Origin: Methylosinus sp. Sm6
GTDB lineage: Bacteria; Pseudomonadota; Alphaproteobacteria; Rhizobiales; Beijerinckiaceae
Assembly (NCBI RefSeq): GCF_019802345.1
Contig: NZ_JAINDZ010000026.1
Location: 1 to 64,000 of the forward strand
Reading direction: 5' to 3'
Length of the DNA stretch: 64,000 bases
Shown here: positions 29,849 to 39,890 of the stretch, piece after piece
Layout: the number at the start of each line of letters is the position of its first letter
Numbering within the stretch: the first letter of the stretch is position 1
Made by a program: the position numbers and the translations under genes
Notes under the pieces: model-generated
Database searches by the model: none
Told to the model about the DNA's origin: nothing
The model's input: the letters and a program-made list of their open reading frames with translations, nothing else

Positions 29849-30403
29849 ATGCAGGTGGAGGATACGGCGCTTGCCGGCGTCAAGATCGTGACGCCGAAAA
29901 AATTCGGCGACGAGCGCGGCTTCTTCTCGGAGACTTATAATCGGCAGAAATGGGACCAGCGCGGCCTCGACTATCGCTTCGTGCAGGACAATCATTCGCA
30001 GTCGCACGAGACCCATGTGATCCGCGGGCTGCATTTCCAGGCGCCGCCCTTCGCGCAGGACAAGCTGGTGCGCGTCGTGCGCGGCCGCATCCTCGATGTG
30101 GCGGTCGACATGCGCCGCGCGTCGCCGAGCTTCGGCCGCCATGTCGCGGTCGAGCTTTCCGCCGAGAATTGGCGGCAGCTGCTCGTCCCGATCGGCTTCG
30201 CCCATGGCTTCTGCACATTGGAGCCCGACACGGAGGTCGTCTATAAGGTGACGAATATTTATTCGGCCGCGCATGATTTCGGCCTCGCCTTCGACGATCC
30301 CGATCTGGCGATCCATTGGCCGGTCGCGCCGGAGCGCGCCATTCTCTCGGAACGGGATCGCCGCTGGCCGCGCCTTCGCGATCTCGCCGCGCCATTCGAA
30401 TAG
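29849..30403 (+). CDS. rfbC: dTDP-4-dehydrorhamnose 3,5-epimerase
   Basis: A 184-residue cupin-fold epimerase, third step of the rhamnose pathway. Diagnostic sequences are FFSETYNRQKW, the catalytic-His motif VIRGLHFQAPP, and the Asp/Tyr region EVVYKVTNIYSAAHD. GGAGCGGAGG just upstream fixes the ATG; an in-frame GTG nine codons earlier lacks this support. It starts 29 bases after rfbB. Confidence 0.95.
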   Translation: MQVEDTALAGVKIVTPKKFGDERGFFSETYNRQKWDQRGLDYRFVQDNHSQSHETHVIRGLHFQAPPFAQDKLVRVVRGRILDVAVDMRRASPSFGRHVAVELSAENWRQLLVPIGFAHGFCTLEPDTEVVYKVTNIYSAAHDFGLAFDDPDLAIHWPVAPERAILSERDRRWPRLRDLAAPFE

Positions 30404-30413
30404 GGCAAACGCC

Positions 30414-31310
30414 ATGCGCATCGCCGTCACCGGTCTCGAAGGTCAGGTCGCCACCGCTTTGCGCGAGCGCGCCGGAGCGACCGAGATTGTCGCCCTCGGC
30501 CGTCCGCGGCTCGATCTCTCCGATCGCGAATCGGTGCGCGCCGCCTTGCGCGAGGCGCGCTGTGACGCGATCGTCAACGCCGCGGCCTATACGGCGGTCG
30601 ACAGAGCCGAGCAGGAGGAGGAGCTGGCGCGGCGCGTCAATGGCGCGGGCGCGGGCTTCGTGGCCGAGGCCGCCTCCGAGCTCGGCGCGCCGCTGCTGCA
30701 TCTTTCCACGGACTATGTGTTCGACGGCGCGCTCGATCGACCCTATCACGAAGAGGATGCCGTCGGCCCGACCGGCGCCTATGGCCGCTCCAAGCTCGAC
30801 GGCGAAAGGCGCGTCGCCGCGGCCTGCGCGAACGCCGCGATCATGCGCACGGCCTGGGTCTACAGCCCGTTCGGCGCCAATTTCGTGCGGACCATGCTGC
30901 GGCTCGGCGAGACGCGCGACGAGGTGGGCGTCGTCGACGATCAGCTCGGCAATCCGACCAGCGCGCTCGACATCGCCGATGCGCTGCTCGCGATCGCCGC
31001 GCGCCTCGCGCAGGACCCGGCGCCGGAGTTGCGCGGGACATTTCACATGACCGGCGCGGGCGAAGCGAGCTGGGCGGATATGGCCGAGGCGGTGTTCGCG
31101 CGCGCCGAGCGGCATGGCCGCAAGCCCGTGCGCGTGCGCCGCATCGAGACGGCGGATTATCCGACGCCGGCGAAGCGGCCCGCCAATTCACGGCTCGACA
31201 ATGCGAAGCTCGCGCGCGTCCACGGCGTTGCTCTGCCATCATGGCGGGAGTCGCTCGCCGCCTGCGTCGATCGCCTCCTCGACGGCGCCGCTTCTCAGAG
31301 GAACGCCTGA
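30414..31310 (+). CDS. rfbD: dTDP-4-dehydrorhamnose reductase
   Basis: A 298-residue reductase giving dTDP-L-rhamnose. It has the Rossmann start [16 protein letters not shown] (GxxGQ type), [11 protein letters not shown], and the YGRSKLDGE active-site segment, followed by [17 protein letters not shown] and the C-terminal [13 protein letters not shown] signature. It starts 10 bases after rfbC and its stop overlaps the start of rfbA (TGATG), so the two are probably translationally coupled. Confidence 0.95.
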   Translation: MRIAVTGLEGQVATALRERAGATEIVALGRPRLDLSDRESVRAALREARCDAIVNAAAYTAVDRAEQEEELARRVNGAGAGFVAEAASELGAPLLHLSTDYVFDGALDRPYHEEDAVGPTGAYGRSKLDGERRVAAACANAAIMRTAWVYSPFGANFVRTMLRLGETRDEVGVVDDQLGNPTSALDIADALLAIAARLAQDPAPELRGTFHMTGAGEASWADMAEAVFARAERHGRKPVRVRRIETADYPTPAKRPANSRLDNAKLARVHGVALPSWRESLAACVDRLLDGAASQRNA

Positions 31311-32179
31311 TGCGCGGAATCATTCTCGCCGGCGGCAGCGGCGCCAGGCTCTATCCGATGACGCTCGCCGTCTCCAAGCAGCTGATGCCGGTCTATGACA
31401 AGCCGATGATCTATTATCCGCTGAGCACGCTGATGCTCGCGGGCGTGCGCGAAATTCTGGTCATCACCACGCCGGAGGATCTTCGTTCCTTCGAGCGGCT
31501 GATCGGCACGGGCGCGCAATGGGGCCTGTCCATTTCCTACGCCGTTCAGCCGCGCCCCGAGGGGCTGGCGCAGGCCTATGTGATCGGCGCGAGCTTCGTC
31601 GAAGGGCGCAATTCGGTGCTGGTGCTCGGCGACAACATCTTCTTCGGCCATAATCTCATCGAGGCGCTGACGGCGCCGCGCAGCGACGGGCCGGGCGCCA
31701 CCGTCTTCGCCTATCATGTGAGCGATCCGGATCGTTACGGCGTCGTCGAGTTCGACGCGGAAGGACGCGCCCGCTCGCTCGAGGAGAAGCCGAAAAAGCC
31801 GAGATCCAATTGGGCGGTCACGGGCCTCTATTTCTACGACGAGCGCGCGCCGCAGTTCGCGGCGAGCCTGAAGCCCTCCGCGCGCGGCGAGCTGGAGATC
31901 ACCGATCTCAATTGCATCTATCTCGAGCGCGGCGAGCTCAATGTGCAAAAGCTCGGACGCGGCTTCGCCTGGCTCGACACGGGCACGCCGGCTTCGCTGC
32001 TCGAGGCCGCCGAATATGTGCGTGCGATCGAGCAGCGGCAGGGCCAGCGCATCGCCTGCCTCGAGGAGATCGCCTATCGCAAGGGCTGGATCGACGCGAA
32101 TGCGCTGCGCGAGACGGCGCGCAGAATCGCCAAGAGCGGCTATGGCGCCTATCTGCTGCGGGTGCTCGAAGAACGCTGA
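31310..32179 (+). CDS. rfbA: Glucose-1-phosphate thymidylyltransferase
   Basis: A 289-residue nucleotidyltransferase, first step of the pathway (dTTP plus glucose-1-phosphate to dTDP-glucose). The signature [26 protein letters not shown] differs from the usual GGSGTRL only by Thr to Ala. LGDNIFFGH and [20 protein letters not shown] are the other conserved blocks. It completes the four-enzyme set, so the cell can make L-rhamnose donor on its own from this operon. Confidence 0.96.
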   Translation: MRGIILAGGSGARLYPMTLAVSKQLMPVYDKPMIYYPLSTLMLAGVREILVITTPEDLRSFERLIGTGAQWGLSISYAVQPRPEGLAQAYVIGASFVEGRNSVLVLGDNIFFGHNLIEALTAPRSDGPGATVFAYHVSDPDRYGVVEFDAEGRARSLEEKPKKPRSNWAVTGLYFYDERAPQFAASLKPSARGELEITDLNCIYLERGELNVQKLGRGFAWLDTGTPASLLEAAEYVRAIEQRQGQRIACLEEIAYRKGWIDANALRETARRIAKSGYGAYLLRVLEER

Positions 32180-32213
32180 CGAAGCGACGAGCGAAAGAGG
32201 ACGTAAGGAGCGG

Positions 32214-35117
32214 ATGCTGCGACGATTGGCGATCATGATCGGCGTGCGGGCTGGCCGCGGCCTCCCGCATTTCGACAAGGACTATTATGCGGCGGCCTAT
32301 CCGGACGTCGCCGCCGCCGGGCTCGATCCTCTCGCGCATTTCCTGAAGCATGGCTGGCGCGAAGGACGCAATCCGTCCTGGGGCTTTCACACGCTCTATT
32401 ATCGCGACAAGAATCCGAGCTGCGGACGGCGCGAGAATCCGCTGCTCCATTATGCGGCGAACAAGCACAAGGAACGACTCGTCCTCTTTCCCGAGTCCGA
32501 CGAGGAGCTGATCGAGCTGCAGAAGCGCGTCGTCGCCGGCCATTTCGACGCGGAGTTCTATCGGCTCAAATATCTCGGCGGCGACCTTCATGCCGAGCCG
32601 CTGGATCATTATCTGCGGATCGGCTGGAGCCTGGGCTTCGATCCCTCCGCCGATTTTTCGACGAGCGGCTATCTCGAGGCCAACGCCCATGCGCGCGCCG
32701 CCAAGGTCAGCCCGCTCTATCATCATGTCGCGACGCGCTCGATGGCGTCCGGCGCGCCGACGCGCGCCGCTGCGCCGCTCGCGCGTCGCGAAGAGGTCGT
32801 CGCGAGGATCGCGGACGAATTCGACGCGGCCTTCTATCTGCGCGCCAATCCCGACGTCGATCCCGCCGATTTCGATCCGCTCGATCATTATGTCGATCAT
32901 GGCTGGCGCGAAGGACGTGATCCGAACGCGGCGTTCTGGACCTCGTTCTATCTCTCGGGCAATCCCGATGTGCGCGCATCCGGAGAAAATCCGCTCTATC
33001 ATTTCATCGTCCGCGGACGCGGGGAAGGACGAAAGCCCAATCCCATCGGCCCCGCCCCATGGCCGCGGCCGAAGGCGCCGAGCGCGCGGGAATGGGACGT
33101 CGCCGCTGCCGCGATGACTGTCGCCGACGCGATTGTCGACGTCGTCATCCCGGTCTATCGGGGCTATGACGACACGCTCGCGAGCATCCACGCCGTGCTC
33201 GCCAATGCGCAGCAGACGCCATTCAATCTCCTCGTCGTCAACGACCGCAGCCCCGACGCCGCGCTCACCGACGCTCTGCGCGGGCTGCATGCGCGCGGCC
33301 TGTTCGATTATGTGGAGAATGACGAGAATATCGGCTTCGTGCGCACGGTCAACCGAGCGCTCGAGCGGCGCGCGCGGCGTGACGTCGTCATTCTCAATTC
33401 CGATACTGTCGTCCATGGCGATTGGATCGATCGTCTGCTCGCCCATGCGCGCAGCGACGCGCGCATCGCGACGATCACGCCCTTTTCCAATAATGCGACC
33501 ATCAGCAGCTATCCCGCCGCCAATCGCGACAACCTGCTGGCGCTCGAGGCCTCGCTGGCCGCGCTCGACGATTTCGCCAAGATCTGCAACAAGGGCGCGC
33601 GCACCATCGCGCCGACCGGCGTCGGCTTCTGCATGTATATGCGCGGCGCCGTCATCGACGAGATCGGCGCTTTCGACGCCGAGACCTTCGGCCGCGGCTA
33701 TGGCGAAGAAAACGATTTCTGCATGCGCGCGGCCAGGGCAGGATATGTCAATGTCCTCGCGCATGATGTCTTCGTCTATCACACGGGCCAGGTCTCCTTC
33801 GCCGAGCGCGCCAAGACGGAGCGCGCGGCCAATCAGCTCACGCTGAACGCGAAGCATCCCGACTATCCCCTGCGCGTCGCGCTTTATGTGCGCGCCGATC
33901 CTGCGCTGGAGGCGCGCCTGCGGCTCGATCTCTATCGCCTGGCGCAAAGCCTTCGTCCGCGCGTCGCGGTCATGGTCACCCATGCGATCCGCGGCGGCGT
34001 CGCGACGCATATCGGCGATCTCGCGACGCGGCTGAGGGCGGAGGGCTTCGATGTCCTGCTGATGAAGCTCGGCGCGAGCCGCAGCGACGACATTCGGATC
34101 GAGGTCGCCGGCGCGCAAGCGATCTATGCGCCCTCGCTCGGCGCGCTGTCGATCGCGCGCCATGCGCAAACGATCGAGGATTTCATCTCCTGGCTGCGCC
34201 CGGAGATTTTTCACGTCCATTCCTTCGTCGGGCTCGACTGGCCGGCGACGACGAGCCTGATGTCGATCATCACGCGCGCCGCGCCCGGCTTCTATTGCAC
34301 GCTGCACGACTATACGGCGCTCTGCCATCGGCATCATCTGGTGACGCCGCAAGGGGCTTTCTGCGCCGAGCGAGAGGTCGAGACCTGCCGGTCCTGCGCG
34401 CGCGCCGACAAGGAGCATGCGCAGATCGTCGATCCGGCCGAGCGTGAGGCGCGCTATGGCGCCTTCTACGCGAAGGCCAGCCGTGTCTTCGTTCCCTCGC
34501 GCGACACCGCGTCGCGCATCGCCCGCGCCTTCCCGAATGTGCGGACGCAGCTGCGTCCGCATGAATATGCGCCGCCGGCGATCCTCGAGCCGCAGCTTCC
34601 CGCCGACGCGCCTCTGCGCCTCGCGGTGATCGGCGCGATCACTGTGCACAAGGGCGCGCAGCTGCTGCATGCGCTGGCGCTCGACGCGCGGCTGCGCAAG
34701 CTGCCCATTCAATTCCGCATCATCGGCTCCTCCACGCTGCGCAATGAGCTCGAGGAGGAGGGCGTCTGCGAGACAGGCCATTACCCCTCCGACGACGTCG
34801 CCATGAGGCTGCTCGGCGAATTTCGGCCGCATCTCGTCTTCTTCCCCGCCATGCTGCCCGAGACCTTCTGCTACGCGCTCTCGCTCGCGCTCGCGGCCGG
34901 CGTGCCGCCCGTCGTCTTCGATATCGGCGCGCTGGCGGAACGGCTGCGCGAGGCGGATGAGGGACATATTCTGGACATGGCGCTCGCCGCCGCGCCCTCC
35001 GCGCTCAATGACGCGCTGCTGGCGCTGCCGCTCGAAGCGCTCTGGGAAAAGCGGCGGCGATACGAGTCTTGGTCATATCCGCGCCTCGTCGAGGATTATT
35101 ATGGGGGTCGAGCCTGA
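32214..35117 (+). CDS. Large bifunctional glycosyltransferase (repeat region, GT2, GT4-like)
   Basis: A 967-residue cytoplasmic protein. Residues 18-85, 103-170 and 201-276 are three divergent copies of a module with pattern FD..YY...PDV....DPL.HY..HGWREGR.P, found at the front of some surface-polysaccharide enzymes. A family 2 glycosyltransferase follows (about 305-560: VDVVIPVYRGYDDTLASIHAV, LNSDTVVHGDWIDRL, GYGEENDFCMRAARAGY), then a GT4-like domain (about 590-960: VTHAIRGGVATHIGDLATRL, EIFHVHSFVG, RLAVIGAITVHKGAQLL). It is last in the rhamnose operon, so one domain may transfer rhamnose. AAGGAG lies close to the ATG. Its stop codon is inside a palindromic repeat. Confidence 0.9.
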   Translation: MLRRLAIMIGVRAGRGLPHFDKDYYAAAYPDVAAAGLDPLAHFLKHGWREGRNPSWGFHTLYYRDKNPSCGRRENPLLHYAANKHKERLVLFPESDEELIELQKRVVAGHFDAEFYRLKYLGGDLHAEPLDHYLRIGWSLGFDPSADFSTSGYLEANAHARAAKVSPLYHHVATRSMASGAPTRAAAPLARREEVVARIADEFDAAFYLRANPDVDPADFDPLDHYVDHGWREGRDPNAAFWTSFYLSGNPDVRASGENPLYHFIVRGRGEGRKPNPIGPAPWPRPKAPSAREWDVAAAAMTVADAIVDVVIPVYRGYDDTLASIHAVLANAQQTPFNLLVVNDRSPDAALTDALRGLHARGLFDYVENDENIGFVRTVNRALERRARRDVVILNSDTVVHGDWIDRLLAHARSDARIATITPFSNNATISSYPAANRDNLLALEASLAALDDFAKICNKGARTIAPTGVGFCMYMRGAVIDEIGAFDAETFGRGYGEENDFCMRAARAGYVNVLAHDVFVYHTGQVSFAERAKTERAANQLTLNAKHPDYPLRVALYVRADPALEARLRLDLYRLAQSLRPRVAVMVTHAIRGGVATHIGDLATRLRAEGFDVLLMKLGASRSDDIRIEVAGAQAIYAPSLGALSIARHAQTIEDFISWLRPEIFHVHSFVGLDWPATTSLMSIITRAAPGFYCTLHDYTALCHRHHLVTPQGAFCAEREVETCRSCARADKEHAQIVDPAEREARYGAFYAKASRVFVPSRDTASRIARAFPNVRTQLRPHEYAPPAILEPQLPADAPLRLAVIGAITVHKGAQLLHALALDARLRKLPIQFRIIGSSTLRNELEEEGVCETGHYPSDDVAMRLLGEFRPHLVFFPAMLPETFCYALSLALAAGVPPVVFDIGALAERLREADEGHILDMALAAAPSALNDALLALPLEALWEKRRRYESWSYPRLVEDYYGGRA

Positions 35118-35139
35118 GGCCTCGCGGTCCAGGCTCGCT
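35109..35139. repeat. GAGCCT-family palindromic repeat at operon end
   Basis: CGAGCCT and AGGCTCG arms flank GAGGCCTCGCGGTCC. The TGA of the glycosyltransferase gene lies in the left arm, so the repeat marks the end of the rhamnose operon. It shares the word CCTCGCGGTCCA with the copy near 52.5 kb and CTCGCGGTCCA with the one near 36.2 kb. Confidence 0.6.
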
Positions 35140-35160
35140 CCGCCAATCAGGACGAAACCC

Positions 35161-35562
35161 ATGCGCGCGATCACGATCCTCGTTTTCGTCTTGCTCGTCG
35201 GCGCCGCCCGCGCCGAAGACCAGGCCCCTGCGCCGGAGACCGGCCGCTTCGCCATGACGCCGGCGCCCAATGGCTTTTTGCGGCTCGACAAGGAGACCGG
35301 CGCCGTCGCCCATTGCGCCGTCGAGGATGGGCTCTCCGTCTGCCGGGCCGCGGCCGACGAGCGCGCCGCGCTCGAGGCGGAGATCGCCCGCCTCTCGCGC
35401 GAGAACGCCGAGCTGCGCGCCAAGCTCGGCGGGGCGGAGGCGCCGAAGAAGCCCTGGCCGGGCGAGCAGGAGCTCGACCGCGCGCTCTCCTTTACCGAAA
35501 AATTCGTGCGGCGCATGATGAAGCTCTTCCGCGAGGAGACGCCCGAGGGCGAGCGTCTCTGA
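35161..35562 (+). CDS. Small periplasmic coiled-coil protein
   Basis: A 133-residue protein with a cleavable signal peptide (MRAITILVFVLLVGAARAED). The mature part has MTPAPNGFLRLDKETGAVAHCAVEDGLSVCRAA, with two Cys that could form a disulfide, then a coiled coil (RAALEAEIARLSRENAELRAKLGG) and a polar helix. Such short proteins with the pattern FLRLDKETG are widespread in Hyphomicrobiales without assigned function. It starts 43 bases after the rhamnose operon and is followed at 24 bases by a small membrane-protein gene. Confidence 0.72.
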   Translation: MRAITILVFVLLVGAARAEDQAPAPETGRFAMTPAPNGFLRLDKETGAVAHCAVEDGLSVCRAAADERAALEAEIARLSRENAELRAKLGGAEAPKKPWPGEQELDRALSFTEKFVRRMMKLFREETPEGERL

Positions 35563-35586
35563 CCGGGGCTAACGAGAAGGACGGTG

Positions 35587-35859
35587 ATGTCTTCGATCGA
35601 TAATTTTCTCGGCGGCTCGCCGCTGCAGGTGTTCGTCAAGCTCCTGTTCGTCTCGCTGGTCGTCGGCGCGCTGCTGATGTGGCTGGAGCTGCGGCCCATC
35701 GATCTGCTCCATGGCGTGCGGCGGTTCTTCGACCATATCTCCTCGCTCGGCGTCGGCGCGGTGAAGCTCGTCGCCGAATATGTCTTGACTGGAGCGATGA
35801 TCGTGGTGCCGGTGTGGCTCGTGCTGCGCCTGTTCAAGCTCGGCGGCGGCAAGCAGTGA
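35587..35859 (+). CDS. Small two-helix membrane protein (DUF6460-like)
   Basis: A 90-residue protein with two membrane segments, FVKLLFVSLVVGALLMWLEL and YVLTGAMIVVPVWLVLRLF, and a short loop containing HGVRRFFDHISSLG. The layout and FVSLVVG...WLELRP pattern match small inner membrane proteins annotated as DUF6460 in alphaproteobacteria; that family call is from memory. It lies in a row with the periplasmic coiled-coil gene and is probably co-transcribed with it. Confidence 0.75.
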   Translation: MSSIDNFLGGSPLQVFVKLLFVSLVVGALLMWLELRPIDLLHGVRRFFDHISSLGVGAVKLVAEYVLTGAMIVVPVWLVLRLFKLGGGKQ

Positions 35860-35961
35860 GCCGCCAGAATTCGCTTGCGCGCGAGGCCCCGTCCATGGAT
35901 TGAGGGGCAGCGCGCCGCCGGCGATCCGCGCCTTGCGGCCACCCATTCGAAGAGGCTGACG

Positions 35962-36192
35962 ATGTCCAATGGACGAGGCAAGCGGTCGACCGTCTATCGC
36001 TATCTCACGGGGCCGGACGACGCCGAATTCTGCAAGCGCGTCACCGAGGCGCTGAGCCTCGGCTGGTCGCTCTACGGCGCGCCGACGCTCACCTTCGACG
36101 CCACGAAGGGCCGGGTGATCTGCGGCCAGGCGATCACCAAGGATGTCGAGGATTTCCAATATACGCCCGACGTGAAGCTCTCAGATCTCTAG
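35962..36192 (+). CDS. DUF1737 family small protein
   Basis: A 76-residue protein with the family pattern YRYLTGPDDAEFCKRVTEAL then GWSLYGAPTLTFD and VICGQAITKDVED. Members are short cytosolic proteins of unknown role. GAGGCTGACG precedes the ATG. It sits between the small membrane-protein gene and recO. Confidence 0.82.
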   Translation: MSNGRGKRSTVYRYLTGPDDAEFCKRVTEALSLGWSLYGAPTLTFDATKGRVICGQAITKDVEDFQYTPDVKLSDL

Positions 36193-36212
36193 CAGCGCGG
36201 TTCAGCCGATTT

Positions 36213-36258
36213 GAGCGAGCCTCTCAGGCTCGCGGTCCAAGCGCGACCCCTGGACCGC
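36213..36258. repeat. Double-hairpin GAGCCT-family repeat
   Basis: Two adjoining stems: GCGAGCCT-CTC-AGGCTCGC and GCGGTCCA-N11-TGGACCGC. The sequence just after it, ATCAGAATTCGCTC, is shared with the spacer near 10.74 kb. It fills the gap between the DUF1737 gene and recO. Confidence 0.65.
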
Positions 36259-36293
36259 GATCAGAATTCGCTCCGAACAAAAAGAGAGCGCGC

Positions 36294-37016
36294 ATGGATT
36301 GGCGGGACGAAGGGCTCATCATCGGCGTCCGCCGCCACGGCGAGTCCGCGGTCATCTTGGAGCTGATGACGAAGGCGCACGGCCGTCATCTCGGCCTCGT
36401 GCGCGGCGGCTCCGGCCGCACCCTCCGCTCCGTTCTGCAGATCGGCAACAGCGTCGAGGCGCTGTGGCGGGCGCGGCTCGAGGAGCATCTCGGCTCTTTC
36501 GCGGTGGAGCCGCTGCGCTCGCGCGCGGCGCGGCTCATCGACCGCGCCTTCGCTCTGCATGGCGTCGCCCATTTGTCCGCGCTGCTGCGCCTGCTGCCGG
36601 AGCGCGATCCGCAGGGCGAGCTGTTCGAGATGGCGGAAGTGATCGCCGACCGTCTCGATGCGCTCGATCTCGCGCCGGCGCTGATGGCGCGCTTCGAGCT
36701 GGCGCTGCTGCAGGCGCTCGGCTTCGGCCTCGATCTCGAGCGATGCGCCCTCACCGGCGCGACCGAACATCTCGCTTATGTCTCGCCCAAGACCGGCCGC
36801 GCGGTGACTCGCGACGCGGGCGCGCCCTGGAGCGACAGGCTGCTGCCCTTTCCGGCCTTTCTGCGCGAGGCCTCGAGCGCTCCGGCCGACCCGGCCGAGC
36901 TCGCCGCGGCCTTCCGCCTGACCGGGCATTTTCTCTCCCGCGACGTGTTCACGCCACGCGGACTCGCGGCCCCTCAGGCCCGCGCGCTCTATGTGGGCGC
37001 GGCGGCGTCGAGATGA
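36294..37016 (+). CDS. recO: DNA repair protein RecO
   Basis: A 240-residue recombination mediator that helps load RecA on SSB-coated DNA with RecR. The N-terminal OB-fold begins MDWRDEGLIIGVRRHGESAVILELMTKAHG; the helical domain includes FELALLQALGFGLDLERCALTG and YVSPKTGRAV, with the single Cys in place of a full zinc motif as in alphaproteobacterial RecO. The length is normal. The era/rnc neighbours common elsewhere are absent. Confidence 0.92.
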   Translation: MDWRDEGLIIGVRRHGESAVILELMTKAHGRHLGLVRGGSGRTLRSVLQIGNSVEALWRARLEEHLGSFAVEPLRSRAARLIDRAFALHGVAHLSALLRLLPERDPQGELFEMAEVIADRLDALDLAPALMARFELALLQALGFGLDLERCALTGATEHLAYVSPKTGRAVTRDAGAPWSDRLLPFPAFLREASSAPADPAELAAAFRLTGHFLSRDVFTPRGLAAPQARALYVGAAASR

Positions 37017-37020
37017 GCGG

Positions 37021-37269
37021 TCAGCGGTCGTCGTCGCAGACGACGCGCTTCTCGCGGCCGCTGACCCCATAGCCCTCGTCGACCCGCACGTCGACCTCCT
37101 TGCACAGCGCCTCGGGGGAGGCGGCGGGCCGCCTCGCTTCTTTGGACGCAGGCTCGTCCGGCCCCGCCGCGAGCCAGTCGAGCAGCGGAAATTCGAAAGT
37201 CCCGGCGTCGGCGCGCGTCAGCGACAGCCCGGCGACGAGCGTGATCAGGATCAGCAGCGGCTTCTTCAT
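37021..37269 (-). CDS. Small secreted hypothetical protein
   Basis: An 82-residue protein with a signal peptide ([22 protein letters not shown]). The mature part is short, has [12 protein letters not shown] near its start and two Cys around [20 protein letters not shown], which may pair in the periplasm. The ATG before KKPLL is chosen because the signal peptide starts there. It converges with recO (4 bases apart) and diverges from parC. No family recognised. Confidence 0.62.
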   Translation of the reverse strand: MKKPLLILITLVAGLSLTRADAGTFEFPLLDWLAAGPDEPASKEARRPAASPEALCKEVDVRVDEGYGVSGREKRVVCDDDR

Positions 37270-37475
37270 GGAACGGCTCGAGGAGAATGCGCTCCGGCGT
37301 CGATGCGGCCGGCGGGCCGCTGGCGCGAAGCGTCGCCGTCTTACTGGAACTCGGCCGCAGCGGCAATGCTTCGCGTGCGACATGGTTCACGCCCGGGCGG
37401 CGGCGGGCTATAGACGAGGCCGCGCGGGCGAAGGCGCCGAATCGCCTGCCCGGCGGCGGAAGGAGAGCGTTCGAC

Positions 37476-39734
37476 ATGGCCAAGAGCGTAACGCCGGCGG
37501 GGGACGCCGGCGGCGGCGAGGCGCTGATCCCGGTCGAGCTGCGCGAGGCACTGGAGGAGCGCTATCTCACCTACGCCCTCTCCACCATCACCGGCCGCGC
37601 TCTGCCCGACGCGCGCGACGGGCTGAAGCCCGTGCATCGACGCATCCTCTACGGCATGCAGACATTGCGTCTCGCGCCGGACGCGCCGTTCAAGAAATGC
37701 GCGAAGATCGTCGGCGATGTGATGGGCTCCTTCCATCCGCATGGCGACCAGGCCATCTACGACGCGCTGGTGCGCCTCGCCCAGGATTTCTCCTCGCGCT
37801 ATCCGCTGGTCGACGGCCAGGGCAATTTCGGCAATGTCGACGGCGACGCCGCCGCCGCCTATCGCTACACCGAAGCGCGCATGACCGCCGTCGCGCGGCT
37901 GCTGCTCGAAGGCATAGACGAGGACGCGATCGACTTCCGTCCCAATTATTCGGGCGAGGAGCAGGAGCCGGTGGTGCTGCCGGCGGCGCTGCCCAATCTG
38001 CTCGCCAATGGCGCGCAGGGCATCGCCGTCGGCATGGCGACCTCTGTGCCGCCGCATAATCTCTCGGAGCTGTGCGATGCGGCGCTCTATCTGATCTCGC
38101 ATCGCGAGGCGAGCGCCGAGCAATTGCTGAATTTCGTGCAGGGGCCGGATTTTCCGACCGGCGGCATCGTCGTCGATCCGCGTCCGCAGATCGTCGAGAC
38201 CTATCGCACCGGCCGCGGCTCGTTTCGCCTGCGCGCGCGCTGGCGCAAGGAGGAAACGGCGCGAGGCCAATGGGTGGCGGTCGTCACCGAGATTCCCTAT
38301 GGCGTGCAGAAGTCCCGCCTCATCGAAAAGCTCGCCGAGCTGGTCGTCGACAAAAAGGCGCCGCTCGCCGGCGATGTGCGCGACGAATCGGCGGAGGATG
38401 TGCGCATCGTCATCGAGCCGCGCGCGCGCACCGTCGATCCGGCGCTGATGATGGAGACGCTGTTCAAGCTCTCCGAGCTGGAGATCCGCTTTCCCGTCAA
38501 TATGAATGTGCTCGTCGACGGCGCCGTCCCGCGCGTCGTCTCGCTGGACGAAGCGCTGCGGCAATGGCTCGACCATCGCCGCGAGGTGCTGGAGCGCCGC
38601 TCGCGCCATCGCCTCGCCGCCATCATCCGCCGTCTCGAAGTGCTCGACGGCATGATCATCGTCTTCCTCAATCTCGACGAGGTGATCCGCATCATCCGCG
38701 AGGAGGACGAGCCCAAGCAGGTGCTGAAATCGACCTTCGATCTCACCGACGTGCAGGTCGATTACATTCTCGACACGCGTCTGCGCGCTCTGCGCAAGCT
38801 GGAAGAGATGGAGCTGCGCAAGGAGCATGAAAAGCTCGAGGAGGAGAAGAAGGAGGTCGAGGCGCTGCTCGCCGACGAGGGCAAGCAGTGGAAGGCGATC
38901 ACTGCTCAGATCCGCGAGCTGAAAAAGACGATCGGCGCCGACGCCAGGCTCGCCAAGCGCCGCACCACATTCGAGGACGCGCCCGAGGCCGCCGATATCG
39001 ATCTCGCCGAGGCGATGATCGAGCGCGAGCCGATCACCGTGGTGGTGACGCAAAAGGGCTGGATCCGCGCGCTGAAGGGCCATGTGTCGGACCTCTCGCA
39101 GCTGCAGTTCAAGGGCGATGACGCGCTCGACACCTCCTTCTTCGCGCAGACGACGTCCAAGGTTCTGGCGCTGACCTCGAACGGCAAGGCCTATACGCTG
39201 GACGCGGCCAAGCTCCCCGGCGGGCGCGGCCATGGCGAGCCGATAAGGCTGATGGCGGACATCGACGAGGATGCGGCGATCGTGACGGTTCTGCCGCATG
39301 CGCCGGACGCGCTGCTGCTGCTGGTCTCCGACGACGGCCGCGGCTTCGTCGTCTCGCAGAATGATCTCGTGGCGACGACGCGCAAGGGCCGGGCCGTGTT
39401 CAACGTCGACCCGCCAGCGAAGCTGAAGATCGTCGCCCCCGCCGTGGGCGACCATGTCGCGATCATCGGCGAGAATCGCAAGCTTCTGGTGTTCCCGCTC
39501 TCCGAGACGCCGCAAATGGCGCGCGGCAAGGGCGTGCGGCTGCAGCGCTACAAAGACGGCGGCGTCGCCGACGCCAAGGTGTTCGCATTGGCGGATGGGC
39601 TGACATGGACGGACACATCCGCCCGCGTCCACACTGTGGAGAAGCGCGAGCTGGCGGAGTGGATCGCGCATCGGGCGGAGGCGGGGCGGCTGCCGCCGCG
39701 GGGATTCCCGAAGAATAATCGGTTCGGTGGATAA
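37476..39734 (+). CDS. parC: DNA topoisomerase IV subunit A
   Basis: A 752-residue type IIA topoisomerase subunit that separates linked daughter chromosomes with ParE. The catalytic Tyr is in [11 protein letters not shown]; the quinolone-pocket region reads [20 protein letters not shown]; the coiled-coil gate helices ([21 protein letters not shown]) follow. The C-terminal beta-pinwheel is degenerate and short, favouring ParC over GyrA. AAGGAG lies 12 bases before the chosen ATG. A toxin-antitoxin pair sits directly downstream. Confidence 0.96.
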   Translation: MAKSVTPAGDAGGGEALIPVELREALEERYLTYALSTITGRALPDARDGLKPVHRRILYGMQTLRLAPDAPFKKCAKIVGDVMGSFHPHGDQAIYDALVRLAQDFSSRYPLVDGQGNFGNVDGDAAAAYRYTEARMTAVARLLLEGIDEDAIDFRPNYSGEEQEPVVLPAALPNLLANGAQGIAVGMATSVPPHNLSELCDAALYLISHREASAEQLLNFVQGPDFPTGGIVVDPRPQIVETYRTGRGSFRLRARWRKEETARGQWVAVVTEIPYGVQKSRLIEKLAELVVDKKAPLAGDVRDESAEDVRIVIEPRARTVDPALMMETLFKLSELEIRFPVNMNVLVDGAVPRVVSLDEALRQWLDHRREVLERRSRHRLAAIIRRLEVLDGMIIVFLNLDEVIRIIREEDEPKQVLKSTFDLTDVQVDYILDTRLRALRKLEEMELRKEHEKLEEEKKEVEALLADEGKQWKAITAQIRELKKTIGADARLAKRRTTFEDAPEAADIDLAEAMIEREPITVVVTQKGWIRALKGHVSDLSQLQFKGDDALDTSFFAQTTSKVLALTSNGKAYTLDAAKLPGGRGHGEPIRLMADIDEDAAIVTVLPHAPDALLLLVSDDGRGFVVSQNDLVATTRKGRAVFNVDPPAKLKIVAPAVGDHVAIIGENRKLLVFPLSETPQMARGKGVRLQRYKDGGVADAKVFALADGLTWTDTSARVHTVEKRELAEWIAHRAEAGRLPPRGFPKNNRFGG

Positions 39735-39749
39735 CCGCGTGTGGGGCTC

Positions 39750-39778
39750 TTGAAGAGTAATATACATTATTATAGATA
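39750..39778 (+). promoter_or_regulatory. AT-rich promoter of the toxin-antitoxin pair
   Basis: TTGAAG, 17 bases rich in A/T, TAGATA. The stretch is clearly AT-richer than its surroundings and lies 113 bases before the toxin ATG, with a hairpin GGCCC...GGGCC in the leader. Repeated TAATA/TATTA words inside the spacer could be the operator for the antitoxin. Confidence 0.5.
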
Positions 39779-39890
39779 GGCCCTTGTTCACCCCCGGGCC
39801 TACATGGGGGGAATCACCCTGGAGAGAGAGGACATCGCATGGACGCCATCATCATCATCACGGCACAGTCAAGGCCAAGAGAGATACGCT

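Noticed and set aside
31938-34967. A 1009-codon minus-strand open frame opposite the glycosyltransferase
   Set aside because: Antisense of a clearly recognised enzyme in a GC-rich genome; no ribosome binding site or domain.
37341-39791. An 816-codon minus-strand open frame opposite parC
   Set aside because: Shadow of parC; sequence lacks any protein-like motif.
39846-39860. CATCATCATCATCAC, which looks like a histidine-tag coding stretch
   Set aside because: It is in a leader region, flanked by ordinary genomic sequence with no vector features; a chance simple repeat.
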